This document shows, one piece after another, positions 32,994 through 42,949 of a stretch of 64,000 nucleotides of DNA. How positions within the stretch are numbered: position 1 is the stretch's first letter; every line of letters begins with the position of its first letter. This DNA comes from Actinomycetales bacterium (lineage in GTDB: Bacteria > Actinomycetota > Actinomycetes > Actinomycetales > Cellulomonadaceae). The position numbers and the translations under genes are program-made. The stretch covers positions 1-64,000 of the forward strand of contig JAHLLI010000008.1 of the NCBI GenBank assembly GCA_020444245.1. The letters are read 5' to 3'. The notes beneath the pieces were generated by a model. It had not been told where the DNA came from. It did no database searches and saw nothing but the letters and a program-made list of their open reading frames with translations.

Positions 32994-33986
32994 GTGACGA
33001 TCGGACAGCGGCGGTTGGGTGGCGAGGGCCCGCAGGTCGGGGCGCTCGGGCTCGGCTGCATGGGGATGAGCCAGTCCTACGGGGTGCGTGACGACGCGGA
33101 GTCGGTCGCCACGCTGCACCGGGCGATCGACCTGGGCGTGACCCTGCTGGACACCGCCGACGTGTACGGCGCCGGCGCCAACGAGCGTCTGCTCGCCCAG
33201 GTCCTGGCCGACCGGCGCGACGAGGTGGTGCTCGCCACCAAGGTCGGGCTGGTGCCGGCCGCCGGGCAGTCGATCCCTGGCGGGGTGGACGGCACGCCCG
33301 AGCACATCCACGCCGGGATCCGGGACTCGCTGCGGCGCCTGGGCACCGACCACGTCGACCTGTACTACCTGCACCGGGTGGACCCCGACGTGCCGGTCGA
33401 GGAGTCGGTCGGCGCGATGGGCGAGCTCGTCGAGCAGGGCCTGGTGCGCCACCTCGGGCTCTCCGAGCCGAGCGCCGACCAGCTGCGCCGGGCGTTCGGC
33501 GTGCACCCGATCGCCGCCGTGCAGTCCGAGTGGTCCCTGTTCACCAGGGACGTCGAGACCGACGTGCTGCCCGCGGCGCGCGAGCTCGGCGTCACGCTCG
33601 TGCCGTTCAGCCCGCTGGGTCGCGGCCTGCTCACCGGCGCGGTGACCTCGACGCAGGACATGGCGGCGGACGACATGCGCCGGGGCTTCCCGCGCTTCGC
33701 ACCGGAGAACCTCGAGGCGAACCTGGCACTGGTCGAGCAGGTCCGTGCGGTCGCCGCGGAGCACGGCGCGACGGCGGGCCAGGTGGCGCTGGCGTGGTTG
33801 CTCGCCCAGGGGCCTGACGTCGTGCCGATCCCCGGGACCAAGCGCCGGCGGTACCTCGAGGAGAACGTCGCCGCGGCCGAGGTCCGGCTGACCGCGGAGG
33901 ACCTCGCGCGGCTCGACGGGCTGCGGCCGGCCGGTGCGCGGTACGCCGAGGGCTCGTTGATGGCGCGTCTCGTGGAGCGCCGCTGA
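32994..33986 (+). CDS. Aldo/keto reductase
   Basis: This 330-residue NADPH-dependent oxidoreductase is of the AKR13-like group. The catalytic tetrad is visible: Asp and Tyr in [11 protein letters not shown], Lys in VVLATKVGL, and His in YYLHRVD. The phosphate-binding loop near the end ([16 protein letters not shown]) fits NADP(H). Start GTG 32994 is chosen because GGAGGG lies 7 nt upstream; GTG 32988 would be too close. The physiological substrate cannot be inferred. Confidence 0.92.
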   Translation: MTIGQRRLGGEGPQVGALGLGCMGMSQSYGVRDDAESVATLHRAIDLGVTLLDTADVYGAGANERLLAQVLADRRDEVVLATKVGLVPAAGQSIPGGVDGTPEHIHAGIRDSLRRLGTDHVDLYYLHRVDPDVPVEESVGAMGELVEQGLVRHLGLSEPSADQLRRAFGVHPIAAVQSEWSLFTRDVETDVLPAARELGVTLVPFSPLGRGLLTGAVTSTQDMAADDMRRGFPRFAPENLEANLALVEQVRAVAAEHGATAGQVALAWLLAQGPDVVPIPGTKRRRYLEENVAAAEVRLTAEDLARLDGLRPAGARYAEGSLMARLVERR

Positions 33987-34138
33987 CCGCGACGCCGCCC
34001 GCCGGCGAGGCCCGCGACGTGGCTGCCCTTCGAGGTGGGTGCCCGCCCGGCGGACATCTGCTCGTGGCGGGCGTGGGCCGGGACTATCCTCGGCGTGTCC
34101 GGCCGGCGCCGGGCCTCACAACCGAACATGCCGCTCGA
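33987..34138. other. Leader region before glycine riboswitch
   Basis: This gene-free stretch carries TATCCT at 34085-34090, a plausible -10 for the gcv transcript starting near 34097, then a GGCCGGCGCC hairpin. No clear -35 hexamer or other gene is seen. Confidence 0.4.
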
Positions 34139-34348
34139 ACCGTGACGGGAGAGTCCTCGCCCGTCGAGGCGCCGAAGGAGCAACCCTCCCCGGGAATCTC
34201 TCAGGCCCCCGTACCGTCACGGCGAGGCAACTCTGGAAAGTGGCCGATCATGGCCCACCGACGGTGCACGTCGGGTCCCGCGCAACCCGTGGGCTCCCGG
34301 CCAAACTCTCAGGTCGGGGCGTACGCCCCGGAGGACAGAGCGGGGAGG
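34139..34348 (+). ncRNA. Tandem glycine riboswitch (gcvT element)
   Basis: Two adjacent glycine aptamers can be read. The first (about 34141-34240) has GGGAGAGTCC, GGCGCCGAAGGAGCAA, ATCTCTCAGG and AACTCTGGAAAG. The second (about 34241-34348) has GCGCAACCCG, CCAAACTCTCAGGT and GGACAGAGCGGGGAGG. This is the classic arrangement that turns on glycine cleavage genes when glycine is abundant. The next gene, gcvP, fits. Confidence 0.92.
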
Positions 34349-34392
34349 CCCTCGTCGTCCGGCTCGTGCTGGACCCGACCTCGGAGCCGCCC

Positions 34393-37272
34393 GTGACCCC
34401 CGCACCCAGCTCGCCCGGCTCGCCCGCCGCCGACGGCTTCGTCGACCGGCACGTCGGCCCCCGGCCGGACGCGATCGCCCACATGCTCGACGTGGTCGGA
34501 GCGCCGTCGTTGGACGCCTTGATGGACCAGGCCGTGCCCGCCTCGATCCGGACCGAGCTCTCCGACTCGCCGTCGGTCGCGCTGACCGAGGCCGAGGTGG
34601 TCGCCCACCTGCGCGAGCTCGCGAGCCGCAACCGCGTGCTGACCTCGATGATCGGGCTCGGCTACCACGGCACGCACACCCCCGCGGCGATCCGCCGGAA
34701 CGTGCTGGAGAACCCCGCCTGGTACACCGCGTACACGCCGTACCAGCCCGAGATCAGCCAGGGCAGGCTCGAGGCCGCACTGGTGTTCCAGACCATGGTC
34801 GAGGACCTCACGGGCCTGCCGGTGGCCGGCGCGAGCCTGCTCGACGAGGCGACCGCGGTCACCGAGGCCGTGCTCCTCATGCGCCGCGCGGTGCGGGGCA
34901 AGGACGACGGCGTGGTCGTGGTCGACTCCCGCGTGCTGCCGCAGTCCCTCGCGGTGCTGCGTGGCCGGGCCGAGGCGATCGGCCTGCCGCTGGTGGTCGC
35001 GGACCTGACCGCGGGGCTGCCCGCGCTGCCCGAGGGCACGGAGCTGGTGGGCGTCGTGGTCCAGCAGCCCGGGGCCGACGGACTCATCCAGGACGTCGCG
35101 CCGATCGTCGAGGCCGCGCACGCGGCCGGGGCGCTGGTCACGGTGGCCGCCGACCTGCTGTCCCTGACGCTTCTGACGCCGCCGGGGGAGCTGGGCGCCG
35201 ACGTGGCCGTCGGCGCCGCGCAGCGGTTCGGCGTGCCGATGTTCTACGGCGGGCCGCACGCGGCGTTCATGGCGGTGCGCGCGGGCCTGGAGCGCCAGCT
35301 ACCCGGCCGGTTGGTCGGGGTGAGCGTGGACGCCGACGGTGCGCCCGCCTACCGGCTGAGCCTGCAGACCCGCGAGCAGCACATCCGCCGGGAGAAGGCC
35401 ACCAGCAACATCTGCACGGCCCAGGCGCTGCTCGCCGTGGTCGCCGCGATGTACGCGGTGTACCACGGCCCCGACGGCCTGCGCCGGATCGCCGAGCAGG
35501 TCCACGCCCGGGCCCGCGCGCTGCGCGACGGGCTCGTCGAGCTCGGTGTCGAGGTGCTGCACGACGCGTTCTTCGACACCGTCGTCGCGCACGTGCCCGG
35601 TGCCGCCGACGCGGTGCTCGCGGCCGCCGTGGAGCGCGGGGTCAACCTGCGCCGCATCGACGCCGACCACGTCGGCCTCACCACCGACGAGACCACGACC
35701 CCCGGCGACGTGGCGGCCGTGCTCGTCGCGGTCGCCGAGTCCGCGCCCGAGCAGGGCGGTGCAGCGACGCACGGGGACGCGATCCCGGAGGCGCTGCGTC
35801 GCACGAGCCCGTACCTGACCCACCCGACGTTCCACCGCTACCGGTCCGAGACCGCGCTGATGCGCTACCTGCGCACCCTGGCCGACAAGGACCTCGCGTT
35901 GGACCGCACGATGATCCCGCTGGGCTCGTGCACCATGAAGCTCAACGCCGCGGTCGAGCTCGAGACCATCTCCTGGCCCGAGTTCGCCGACCTGCACCCG
36001 TACGTGCCGGCCGACCAGGCCGAGGGCTACCGCGAGCTCGTCGCGGGGCTTGAGGCGCACCTCGTGGACCTCACCGGGTACGCGGGCGTGAGCCTGCAGC
36101 CCAACGCGGGATCGCAGGGCGAGCTGTCCGGCCTGCTGGCGATCCGCGCGTACCACCGCTCGCGGGGCGAGACCGAGCGCGACGTGTGCCTGATCCCAGC
36201 GTCGGCACACGGCACCAACGCTGCGTCGGCCGTGCTGGCCGGGATGCGCGTGGTGGTCGTGGCGACCGCGCCGGACGGCACGATCGACGCCGCCGACCTG
36301 GACGCGAAGCTCGCCGCGCACGCCGGCCGCGTCGCGGCGATCATGATCACCTACCCGTCGACGCACGGCGTCTTCGAGGCGGGCGTGCGCGACGTGTGCG
36401 ACGCGGTGCACGCCGCGGGCGGCCAGGTGTACATCGACGGCGCGAACCTCAACGCGCTGGTCGGCCTGGCGCGCCCCGGGCACTTCGGCGGCGACGTCTC
36501 GCACCTCAACCTGCACAAGACGTTCGCCATCCCGCACGGCGGTGGCGGCCCGGGCGTCGGCCCGGTCGCGGTCGCGAGCCACCTGGTGCCCTTCCTCCCG
36601 GGGGACCCGACGCCCGGCGTCGAGGCCGCCGGGGTGGGTCCGGTGGCGGGTGCGCGGTACGGCAGCGCCGGCGTGCTGCCGATCTCCTATGCGTACGTGC
36701 TGCTGATGGGCGGCGCGGGGCTGCGCCGGGCCAGCGAGGTGGCCATCCTGTCCGCGAACTACCTGGCCACCCGGCTGGACGAGCACTTCCCGGTCCTCTA
36801 CACCGGCCCCGGCGGCCGCGTCGCGCACGAGTGCATCCTCGACCTGCGCGGCATCACCAAGGCCACCGGCGTGACCGCGGAGGACGTCGCCAAGCGGTTG
36901 ATGGACTACGGCTTCCACGCGCCGACGCTCGCGTTCCCGGTGCCCGGCACGCTCATGGTGGAGCCCACCGAGAGCGAGGACCTGGCCGAGCTCGACAGGT
37001 TCGTCGAGGCGATGGTCGCGATCCGTGGCGAGATCGCCCGGGTCGAGGCCGGCGAGTGGACCGCCGCCGACTCCCCGCTGCGCGGCGCCCCGCACACCGC
37101 CGCGTGCGTGGTGGCCGACGACTGGGACAAGCCGTACAGCCGCGAGACGGCCGCGTTCGGCGTCCGGGCACTTCGGGCCGGGAAGTACTGGCCACCGGTG
37201 CGCCGGATCGACCAGGCTGCTGGTGACCGGAACCTGGTGTGCACCTGCCCCCCGATCGAGGAGTACGCATGA
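34393..37272 (+). CDS. gcvP: Glycine dehydrogenase (decarboxylating), P-protein
   Basis: GcvP decarboxylates glycine and passes the aminomethyl group to lipoylated GcvH. At 959 residues it is the single-chain form with both halves. The first half has [14 protein letters not shown] and [12 protein letters not shown], and the second half carries the PLP-binding Lys709 in [20 protein letters not shown] 34393 gives a normal N-terminus with CGGAG nearby; GTG 34366 is the other candidate. Longer upstream reading covers the riboswitch and is not credible. The stop overlaps gcvT. Confidence 0.95.
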   Translation: MTPAPSSPGSPAADGFVDRHVGPRPDAIAHMLDVVGAPSLDALMDQAVPASIRTELSDSPSVALTEAEVVAHLRELASRNRVLTSMIGLGYHGTHTPAAIRRNVLENPAWYTAYTPYQPEISQGRLEAALVFQTMVEDLTGLPVAGASLLDEATAVTEAVLLMRRAVRGKDDGVVVVDSRVLPQSLAVLRGRAEAIGLPLVVADLTAGLPALPEGTELVGVVVQQPGADGLIQDVAPIVEAAHAAGALVTVAADLLSLTLLTPPGELGADVAVGAAQRFGVPMFYGGPHAAFMAVRAGLERQLPGRLVGVSVDADGAPAYRLSLQTREQHIRREKATSNICTAQALLAVVAAMYAVYHGPDGLRRIAEQVHARARALRDGLVELGVEVLHDAFFDTVVAHVPGAADAVLAAAVERGVNLRRIDADHVGLTTDETTTPGDVAAVLVAVAESAPEQGGAATHGDAIPEALRRTSPYLTHPTFHRYRSETALMRYLRTLADKDLALDRTMIPLGSCTMKLNAAVELETISWPEFADLHPYVPADQAEGYRELVAGLEAHLVDLTGYAGVSLQPNAGSQGELSGLLAIRAYHRSRGETERDVCLIPASAHGTNAASAVLAGMRVVVVATAPDGTIDAADLDAKLAAHAGRVAAIMITYPSTHGVFEAGVRDVCDAVHAAGGQVYIDGANLNALVGLARPGHFGGDVSHLNLHKTFAIPHGGGGPGVGPVAVASHLVPFLPGDPTPGVEAAGVGPVAGARYGSAGVLPISYAYVLLMGGAGLRRASEVAILSANYLATRLDEHFPVLYTGPGGRVAHECILDLRGITKATGVTAEDVAKRLMDYGFHAPTLAFPVPGTLMVEPTESEDLAELDRFVEAMVAIRGEIARVEAGEWTAADSPLRGAPHTAACVVADDWDKPYSRETAAFGVRALRAGKYWPPVRRIDQAAGDRNLVCTCPPIEEYA

Positions 37273-38429
37273 GCGACGACGCTGTCGCGGCCGAGGCCCG
37301 ACCCAGTCCGCTGCACGACGAGCACGTCGCCCTCGGGGCGACCCTGGTGCCGTTCGCCGGGTGGTCGATGCCCTTGCGGTACGGCTCGGACCTGGCCGAG
37401 CACACCGCGGTGCGCAGCACCGCCGGGCTGTTCGACCTGTCCCACATGGCCGAGATCTGGCTGCTGGGCCCGGAAGCCGGCGCGTTCCTGGACCACGCGC
37501 TGGTCGGTTCGTTCCGCGGCATGGCCGTCGGCCGCGCCCGCTACACGATGATCTGCGTGGAGTCCGGCGCCGTGCTCGACGACCTGATCGTCTACCGCAC
37601 GGCCGACGAGGCGTACCTGGTGGTGGCGAACGCGGCCAACCACGACCCGGTGCTGGCGGCCCTGCGCGAGCGGGTCGGCGACCGCGACGTCACGGTCGAG
37701 GACCGCACGGACACCACGGCGCTGATCGCCGTCCAGGGCCCGCGCGCGCTCGAGATCCTCGAGGCGACGCCTGGCCTCGCCGTCGAGGGCCTGGCCGACC
37801 TGCGCTACTACGCCGCGCTCGAGGGGACGTTCGACGTCGACGGTCAGGCACGGCCCGTGCTGGTCGCGCGCACCGGCTACACCGGTGAGGACGGCTTCGA
37901 GCTGTTCGTCGACGCCGACACGGTGGGCGTGCCGCTCTGGCGTGCGCTCCTCGCCGCGGGCGAGCCGTTCGGCCTGGTGCCGGCCGGGCTCGCGGCCCGC
38001 GACAGCCTGCGCCTGGAGGCCGGGATGCCGCTCTACGGCCACGAGCTCGACCTGACGGTGACGCCCTACGCCGCAGGCCTGGGCCGGGTGGTCAAGCTCG
38101 ACAAGACCGACGCCGACGGCGCCCCGCTGGACTTCGTCGGGCGGGCCGCGCTGTACGCCAGGGCGCACTCCGAGCCCGCCAGGGTGCTCGTGGGCCTGGT
38201 CGGGGAGTCGCGACGGGCCGCCCGGCAGGGCTACGACGTGACGACGCGGGGCGGCACGCACGTCGGCCACGTCACGTCCGGGGCGCCGTCGCCGACCCTC
38301 GGCGTGCCGATCGCGATGGCCTACGTCACACCCGAGGCCTCGGCCGAGGGCACCGAGCTCGCGGTCGACGTGCGCGGCCGGCTCGAACCGGTGCACGTGG
38401 TGCCGCTTCCCTTCTACCGTCGTCCGTGA
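37269..38429 (+). CDS. gcvT: Aminomethyltransferase, glycine cleavage T-protein
   Basis: GcvT moves the methylene group from GcvH to tetrahydrofolate, releasing ammonia. The 386-residue protein shows [20 protein letters not shown] near the start, then [11 protein letters not shown], and [15 protein letters not shown] in the C-terminal half. The essential Asp in FDLSHM is present. Its ATG overlaps the gcvP stop, and gcvH follows after 22 bases, making a gcvP-gcvT-gcvH operon under the glycine riboswitch. Confidence 0.95.
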   Translation: MSDDAVAAEARPSPLHDEHVALGATLVPFAGWSMPLRYGSDLAEHTAVRSTAGLFDLSHMAEIWLLGPEAGAFLDHALVGSFRGMAVGRARYTMICVESGAVLDDLIVYRTADEAYLVVANAANHDPVLAALRERVGDRDVTVEDRTDTTALIAVQGPRALEILEATPGLAVEGLADLRYYAALEGTFDVDGQARPVLVARTGYTGEDGFELFVDADTVGVPLWRALLAAGEPFGLVPAGLAARDSLRLEAGMPLYGHELDLTVTPYAAGLGRVVKLDKTDADGAPLDFVGRAALYARAHSEPARVLVGLVGESRRAARQGYDVTTRGGTHVGHVTSGAPSPTLGVPIAMAYVTPEASAEGTELAVDVRGRLEPVHVVPLPFYRRP

Positions 38430-38451
38430 CACCCGTCCGAAGGAGAGTTCA

Positions 38452-38826
38452 GTGAGCCAGATCCCCGCCGAGCTGCAGTACACCGCCGAGCACGAGTGGG
38501 TCGCCGCCGGCGAACCGGCGACAGTCGGGATCACGGCGCACGCCGCCGACGCGCTGGGCGACGTGGTGTACCTCGAGCTGCCCGAGGTCGGGGCGACGGT
38601 GACCGCCGGAGCGGTGTGCGGCGAGATCGAGTCGACCAAATCCGTCTCGGAGCTGTTCGCGCCGGTCGACGGGACGGTGGTCGAGGTCAACACGGCCGCC
38701 GTCGACGACCCCTCGGTGGTCAACGCCGACCCGTACGGCGCCGGCTGGCTGCTCAAGGTCGCGGTGAGCGGCGAGCCGGGCGGTCTGCTCAGCGCTGCGC
38801 AGTACACCGAGCTGGTCGGCGACTGA
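38452..38826 (+). CDS. gcvH: Glycine cleavage H-protein
   Basis: GcvH is the lipoyl carrier shuttling intermediates between GcvP, GcvT and dihydrolipoamide dehydrogenase. The 124-residue protein has [11 protein letters not shown] at the start and the lipoylation site Lys63 in [16 protein letters not shown], with normal family length. AGGAGA lies 6 nt before the GTG. A short hairpin follows the stop. Confidence 0.96.
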   Translation: MSQIPAELQYTAEHEWVAAGEPATVGITAHAADALGDVVYLELPEVGATVTAGAVCGEIESTKSVSELFAPVDGTVVEVNTAAVDDPSVVNADPYGAGWLLKVAVSGEPGGLLSAAQYTELVGD

Positions 38827-38845
38827 GGCGCGACGCGCCAGCGCC

Positions 38846-38861
38846 TCACCCGGCGGGGTGA
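38846..38861 (+). terminator. Weak hairpin after gcvH
   Basis: TCACCC (38846-38851) pairs with GGGTGA (38856-38861) around GGCG, 20 bases after the gcvH stop. It may terminate the gcv operon, but the same sequence is part of the GGGTGA site cluster. Confidence 0.4.
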
Positions 38862-38864
38862 TCT

Positions 38865-38951
38865 GCGTCACCCGATCGTGTGAGGCGGCCGGGTGACACG
38901 CCGGTTGCTCCGTCCGGGTGACACGTCCGACTAGGCCTTTCGGGTGAACGG
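38865..38951. promoter_or_regulatory. Phased GGGTGA operator-like repeats upstream of LuxR-type gene
   Basis: CGGGTGACGC occurs on the - strand at 38874-38865. On the + strand CCGGGTGACACG occurs at 38889-38900 and again at 38914-38925, and CGGGTGAACGG at 38941-38951. The units are spaced about 25 bases apart. A further GGGTGAAAACCG lies at 39062-39073. Such regular spacing suggests a DNA-binding protein array. Confidence 0.5.
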
Positions 38952-39159
38952 CGGATCATGTCGCCGCGTCAGTAAACCGGGTCTGACCTGCGACGATGCA
39001 TCTGCGGTCGACCCCTCCCACGCGGCGTTGTCGAGTGCAAGAGCCGACATGGCGAAATCGCGGGTGAAAACCGCGTCATGGCCCGCGGCGAGGTTGCTCT
39101 CTTCAGGTGTACCCGCTGAGGCGGTGTCCCCCCGGCACCGCGTACACCTGGAGGACGAG

Positions 39160-39393
39160 ATGGCTGTCGAGACCGTTGACATGCGGATGGTTCCGGCCCA
39201 GCGCACCCTCACCCGCCGCGAGCGTGTGATCCTGTCCAACCTGGACGAGGACACCACGCTCGAGGAGATCGCCAGCCGGCTGTGGGTGAGCCGCAACACG
39301 GTCAAGTCCCAGGTGCGCAGCGTCTACCGCAAGCTCGGCGTCTCCACCCGCGCCGACGCGGTCGCTCGCGCCCGTCAGTACGGCCTGCGCTGA
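39160..39393 (+). CDS. Stand-alone LuxR-type HTH regulator
   Basis: The 77-residue protein consists almost only of a LuxR/GerE helix-turn-helix: TLTRRERVILSNLDEDTTLE at the start, and EEIASRLWVSRNTVKSQVRS with the recognition helix, then VYRKLGVSTRADAV. There is no receiver or ligand domain. ATG 39160 has GGAGGA at 39150-39155; upstream in-frame codons add an unlikely low-complexity stretch. Its own upstream region has clustered GGGTGA words, so autoregulation is possible, and one 12-base word is shared with the c-di-GMP riboswitch promoter region. Confidence 0.85.
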   Translation: MAVETVDMRMVPAQRTLTRRERVILSNLDEDTTLEEIASRLWVSRNTVKSQVRSVYRKLGVSTRADAVARARQYGLR

Positions 39394-39576
39394 TCCTCTG
39401 ACCGCGGGCACCACGGCCCGGCTCCTCCGCCGGACCGCCCCCCGCCCGCTGCGGTCGCCCCGACCTCCGGTCGGCCCGGCCGCCCAGGACACGGCTGAGA
39501 TCAGCCGGTCCGTCATCGGCACCACCACCGCGAGGTCGTCCGCGCCGACCATCGGCTGGTGCACCATGATGTGCGC

Positions 39577-40296
39577 GTGACCCGCCGCCCCGCGCCCGCC
39601 GTGCTCGTGGGCCGTCACGTGCGGCTCGAGCCCCTCAGCGCCGCCCACCTGCCAGGGCTGCACGACGCGCTCGCCCACCCCGAGGTGTTCGCCGGCGGCT
39701 TCGGCGGCGGTCCGGCCGGGCTGCCCCACACCGACGACTTCGACGCCTGGGCGCTGGCCTACGGCGTCGCCGACGACGCGCGCCGGCTCGTGGTCCGCCT
39801 GGTCGGCGGCGAGCACGACGGCCGCGTGGTGGGCGCCACCACGCTCGGCGACCTCGACGAGGCGGCCGGCACCGCCCACCTCGGCTGGACGGGCTACCAC
39901 CCCCGGGTCTGGGGCACGGCGGTGAACCCCGAGACCAAGCTCCTGGTGCTGGGCCACGCCTTCGCGCACGGGTACCGGCGCGTCAGGCTCCAGGCCGACG
40001 ACGCCAACCACCGCTCCCGCGCGGCGATCGAGCGCCTCGGCGCCGAGCCTGCCGGGGTGCTGCCGAACGACCGGGTCAGGGCGGACGGCACCGTCGCGGG
40101 CACCGCCGTGTACTGGGTGACCGCCGAGCGCTGGCCCGAGGTCGCGGCCGGGCTGCGCGAGCGGCTCGCCGGCTCGCCCGGCCCGGTGCGGCTACGCCCT
40201 TGGCCGCGCGTCACGGACGTCGACGGCCGAGAGGTCCGACGCGAGCCCGGACGTCCCGCGGTGCACCGGGGCGGTCTGGACGCCCTGGAAGACTGA
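39577..40296 (+). CDS. GNAT family N-acetyltransferase (RimJ/RimL type)
   Basis: The 239-residue protein begins with HVRLEPLSAAHLPGLHDAL, has the motif A region (TKLLVLGHAFAHGYRRVRLQ, then NHRSRAAIERLGAEPAG) and ends with the RimJ/RimL-like YWVTAERWPEV. It likely acetylates an amino-terminal or small-molecule amine; the substrate is unknown. I chose GTG 39577 because CATGAT lies 6 nt upstream (leaderless pattern) and no ribosome binding site serves the earlier GTG 39559. Confidence 0.85.
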   Translation: MTRRPAPAVLVGRHVRLEPLSAAHLPGLHDALAHPEVFAGGFGGGPAGLPHTDDFDAWALAYGVADDARRLVVRLVGGEHDGRVVGATTLGDLDEAAGTAHLGWTGYHPRVWGTAVNPETKLLVLGHAFAHGYRRVRLQADDANHRSRAAIERLGAEPAGVLPNDRVRADGTVAGTAVYWVTAERWPEVAAGLRERLAGSPGPVRLRPWPRVTDVDGREVRREPGRPAVHRGGLDALED

Positions 40297-40300
40297 CCAC

Positions 40301-40732
40301 GTGACACCGATCCTCGTCGTCGCCGCTGCGCTCGTCGACGACCTCGCCGAGCCGCGTCGGCTGATGGCCGCGCGGCGGACCCGGCCGCACCCGCTCGCGG
40401 GGCGCTGGGAGCTGCCCGGCGGGAAGGTCGAGGCGGGCGAGACCCCGGTGGACGCCTTGCACCGCGAGCTGCGCGAGGAGCTGGGCATCGCGGTGCGGCT
40501 GGGCTCGGAGGTCGTCGGGCCGGTCGACGGCCGCTGGCCGATCACGCCCCGCCACGTCATGCGGGTGTGGGCGGCCGTGCTCACCGAGGGCGACCCCCAG
40601 CCCCTCGAGGGGCACGACGAGCTGCGGTGGCTGGACCACCCGGACTGGCACGACCTGCCGTGGCTGGACGGCGACGTGCCGCTGGTCGCCGAGCTCGCGG
40701 CGCGTGCTGCCCGGCCCGGCGGCCTCGCCTAG
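40301..40732 (+). CDS. Nudix hydrolase (MutT-like)
   Basis: The 143-residue protein contains an exact Nudix box starting at GGKVEAGETPVDALHRELRE and continuing ELGI (G-x5-E-x7-REUxEExGU). The spacing and the N-terminal VVAAALVDD strand resemble MutT-type (deoxy)nucleoside triphosphate pyrophosphatases that remove oxidised nucleotides. It starts 5 bases after the acetyltransferase stop and is probably co-transcribed. Confidence 0.92.
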   Translation: MTPILVVAAALVDDLAEPRRLMAARRTRPHPLAGRWELPGGKVEAGETPVDALHRELREELGIAVRLGSEVVGPVDGRWPITPRHVMRVWAAVLTEGDPQPLEGHDELRWLDHPDWHDLPWLDGDVPLVAELAARAARPGGLA

Positions 40733-40795
40733 GGCCCGGCGCACCGCGCGCCCCCGCGCACCCCGGGCCGGAGATTCACGGGCGCGCCCCGGCTC

Positions 40796-40828
40796 GTTCA
40801 CCGCCCGGTCGCCGCCCGCTCGCCCCGG
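40796..40828 (+). promoter_or_regulatory. PHO box-like direct repeats
   Basis: Three 11-base units lie end to end: GTTCACCGCCC (40796-40806), GGTCGCCGCCC (40807-40817) and GCTCGCCCCGG (40818-40828). The first seven bases of each match the PhoP-binding heptamer form known from Streptomyces (GTTCACC). A further TTACAC box follows at 40832. The array lies 65 bases before an ABC-importer plus metallophosphoesterase operon. Confidence 0.6.
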
Positions 40829-40892
40829 CTCGTTACACCTCGGTCTGGTGCCGCGACACCCCGCCGGCACGCACCACGACCGAGGGACATCG

Positions 40893-42050
40893 ATGCGCAA
40901 GCCCACCCTGCTCGTTCCCCTGACGCTGGCCGCGCTCACGCTGACCGCGTGCGCGTCCGCCACCGCGAACCCGGCCGACCCCTCGAGCTCGCAGGCCGCC
41001 GGCTCGAGCTCGTCGGCCGGTGCCGCCGCGTGCGGCACCACCGTCGACGAGATCGCCGCCGCTGCGAAGGACGAGGGCAAGGTCAACCTCATCGCCCTGC
41101 CGGACACCTGGGCGAACTACAAGGGGATCCTCGCCTCCTTCACCTCGACCTACGGGATCGACGCCCCGGTGGCCAACCCCGACGCCTCGTCCGCCGACGA
41201 GGTCACCGCGATCCAGACCCTGCGTGGCCAGCCCGACATGCCCGACGCGGTGGACGTGGGCCCCTCGTTCACCCAGCAGATGATCGACGAGGGCTACGCG
41301 GACGTGTACAAGCCCACCGTCTGGGACCAGATCCCCGACGCCCTCAAGGACCCCGAGGGCCACTGGGTCGCCGCGTACTACGGCGTGATGTCGATCGCCA
41401 CCAACACCACGCTGGTCCCCGACGCCCCGACCACCTGGGCCGACCTGAAGAAGCCCGAGTACAAGGGCATGGTCACCCTCAACGGCGACCCGCGTGAGGC
41501 CGGCGCCGCGTTCGCCGCGGTGATGGCGGCCTCGCTGGCCAACGGCGGCAGCTTCGACGACATCATGCCGGGCATCGAGTACTTCGCCGGGCTCAAGGCG
41601 TCGGGCAACCTCCAGACGATCGACGTCAACGAGGCCAACCTGCTGTCCGGCGAGGTGCCGATCGCGCTGGACTGGACGTACAACTTCCCGGCCGTGAAGC
41701 AGGAGATGAAGGACGCCGGCTTCGACGTGCAGGTCACCGTCCCGTCCGACGGCGTCTACGGCGGCTTCTACGCCCAGTCCGTGGTGACCGAGAGCTCCCA
41801 CCCGTGCGCGGCGCGGCTGTGGCTGGAGCACATCGTCGGCGACGACGGTGCGCTGGGCTACCTCGAGGGCGGCGCCATCCCGGCCCGCTACGCGACCCTG
41901 CTCGAGGAGGGCAAGGTGAGCGCCGACCTGGCCAAGAACCTGCCCGACGCGGCCACCATCGCGAAGATCTCGTTCCCCACCCAGGAGCAGGTCGACAAGG
42001 CCAAGCAGGCCCTGGCCGACAACTGGGGCCCGATGGTCGCGGACAAGTGA
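40893..42050 (+). CDS. ABC importer substrate-binding lipoprotein
   Basis: The 385-residue product has a signal peptide ending in the lipobox LTLTAC and a Ser-rich linker. It is followed by a type-2 periplasmic binding protein fold of the spermidine/iron/2-aminoethylphosphonate group (VNLIALPDTWANYKGILASF, WVAAYYGVMSIATNTTLVPD and PIALDWTYNFPAVKQ). With two permeases, one ATPase and a metallophosphoesterase downstream, and a PHO-box-like array upstream, an organophosphate or phosphonate ligand is the best inference. A GAGGGA site precedes ATG 40893. Confidence 0.9.
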   Translation: MRKPTLLVPLTLAALTLTACASATANPADPSSSQAAGSSSSAGAAACGTTVDEIAAAAKDEGKVNLIALPDTWANYKGILASFTSTYGIDAPVANPDASSADEVTAIQTLRGQPDMPDAVDVGPSFTQQMIDEGYADVYKPTVWDQIPDALKDPEGHWVAAYYGVMSIATNTTLVPDAPTTWADLKKPEYKGMVTLNGDPREAGAAFAAVMAASLANGGSFDDIMPGIEYFAGLKASGNLQTIDVNEANLLSGEVPIALDWTYNFPAVKQEMKDAGFDVQVTVPSDGVYGGFYAQSVVTESSHPCAARLWLEHIVGDDGALGYLEGGAIPARYATLLEEGKVSADLAKNLPDAATIAKISFPTQEQVDKAKQALADNWGPMVADK

Positions 42051-42949
42051 CCGGAGGACCGGTCCGCGCCGTGACCCGGCCGCGGGTCGGCACCAGGGCG
42101 TGGCGGTGGCGTCCGGACGGCGCCACCGCCGCGTTCGCGGTGTTCCTCGCGTTCGTCGCGGTCTTCCTGCTGTGGCCCACCGTCGTGGTGGTCGGCCACG
42201 CCTTCGCGCCCGGCGGCGTGATCGGCCTCGGCGCGATGACCGAGGCGGTCTCGGGGCCGTTCCGCAGCCCGTTCCGCAACTCGATCGTGCTGTCCGCCGC
42301 GACCGCCGTGATCGGCGGGGTGCTCGGCCTCCTGCTCGCCCTCGCGGTGCGGGACCTGACCCGGCCGCGCTGGCTGCGCCCGGCGATCGACGCGTGGTGC
42401 TCGGTCGCGTCCCAGCTCGGCGGTGTGCCGCTCGCGTTCGCGTTCGTCGCGGCGCTCGGCACCCAGGGCGTGGTGACCAAGGCGCTGAACGCCATCGGGA
42501 TCGACCTGCTGGGCACCGGCTTCTCGCTGTCCAGCCTCGCCGGGCTCGTCGTGGTGTACCTGTACTTCTCGATCCCGCTGATGTTCCTGGTGGTCATGCC
42601 GGCGGTCGCGGGGTTGCGCGAGACCTGGCGCGAGGCCGCGACCCTGATGGGCGCCTCGCCCTGGCGGTACTGGCGGTCGGTGGCCGCGCCGCTTCTGGTG
42701 CCGCCGGTGCTCGGCGGGGTGCTGCTGCTGTTCATCAACGCGTTCAGCGCCTACGCGACGGCGTACGTGCTCGACTCCAGCGGCCAGCTGGTCCCGCTGC
42801 AGATCCGGTTCGTGCTCCAGGGCAACGTCATCACCGGCGAGCAGGACCTCGGGTACGCGCTGGTCACCTGGACCATCGCGCTGCTGCTGCTCGGTCTCGC
42901 GCTGATGACGGTGCTCCAGCGCCGGGCGGCCAGATGGGCGCAGTCGTGA
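42047..42949 (+). CDS. ABC importer permease 1
   Basis: This 300-residue inner-membrane permease has about six hydrophobic segments and the EAA-loop consensus in ETWREAATLMGASPWRYWRS (about 185-205), which contacts the ATPase. GTG 42047 overlaps the binding-protein stop (GTGA); GTG 42071 is an alternative with GGAGG 14 nt upstream. It forms a heterodimer with the next gene product. Confidence 0.9.
   Translation: MTGGPVRAVTRPRVGTRAWRWRPDGATAAFAVFLAFVAVFLLWPTVVVVGHAFAPGGVIGLGAMTEAVSGPFRSPFRNSIVLSAATAVIGGVLGLLLALAVRDLTRPRWLRPAIDAWCSVASQLGGVPLAFAFVAALGTQGVVTKALNAIGIDLLGTGFSLSSLAGLVVVYLYFSIPLMFLVVMPAVAGLRETWREAATLMGASPWRYWRSVAAPLLVPPVLGGVLLLFINAFSAYATAYVLDSSGQLVPLQIRFVLQGNVITGEQDLGYALVTWTIALLLLGLALMTVLQRRAARWAQS

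Larger units (their letters stand above)
38827..39159. other. Regulatory intergenic region gcvH-luxR
   Basis: This 333-base region contains the gcvH hairpin, the phased GGGTGA repeats, a possible WhiG-like promoter (TAAA at 38973-38976, 15 bases, GACGATGC at 38992-38999) and the word GGGTGAAAACCG. An in-frame GTG extension of the downstream gene exists but looks non-coding. Confidence 0.5.

Noticed and set aside
34039-34392. Upstream in-frame extension of gcvP
   Set aside because: It would translate through the glycine riboswitch and gives a low-complexity N-terminus absent from GcvP proteins.
38944-39159. N-terminal extension of the LuxR-type gene from GTG 38944
   Set aside because: The extension covers the operator-like repeats and has no domain, while ATG 39160 has a good ribosome binding site.
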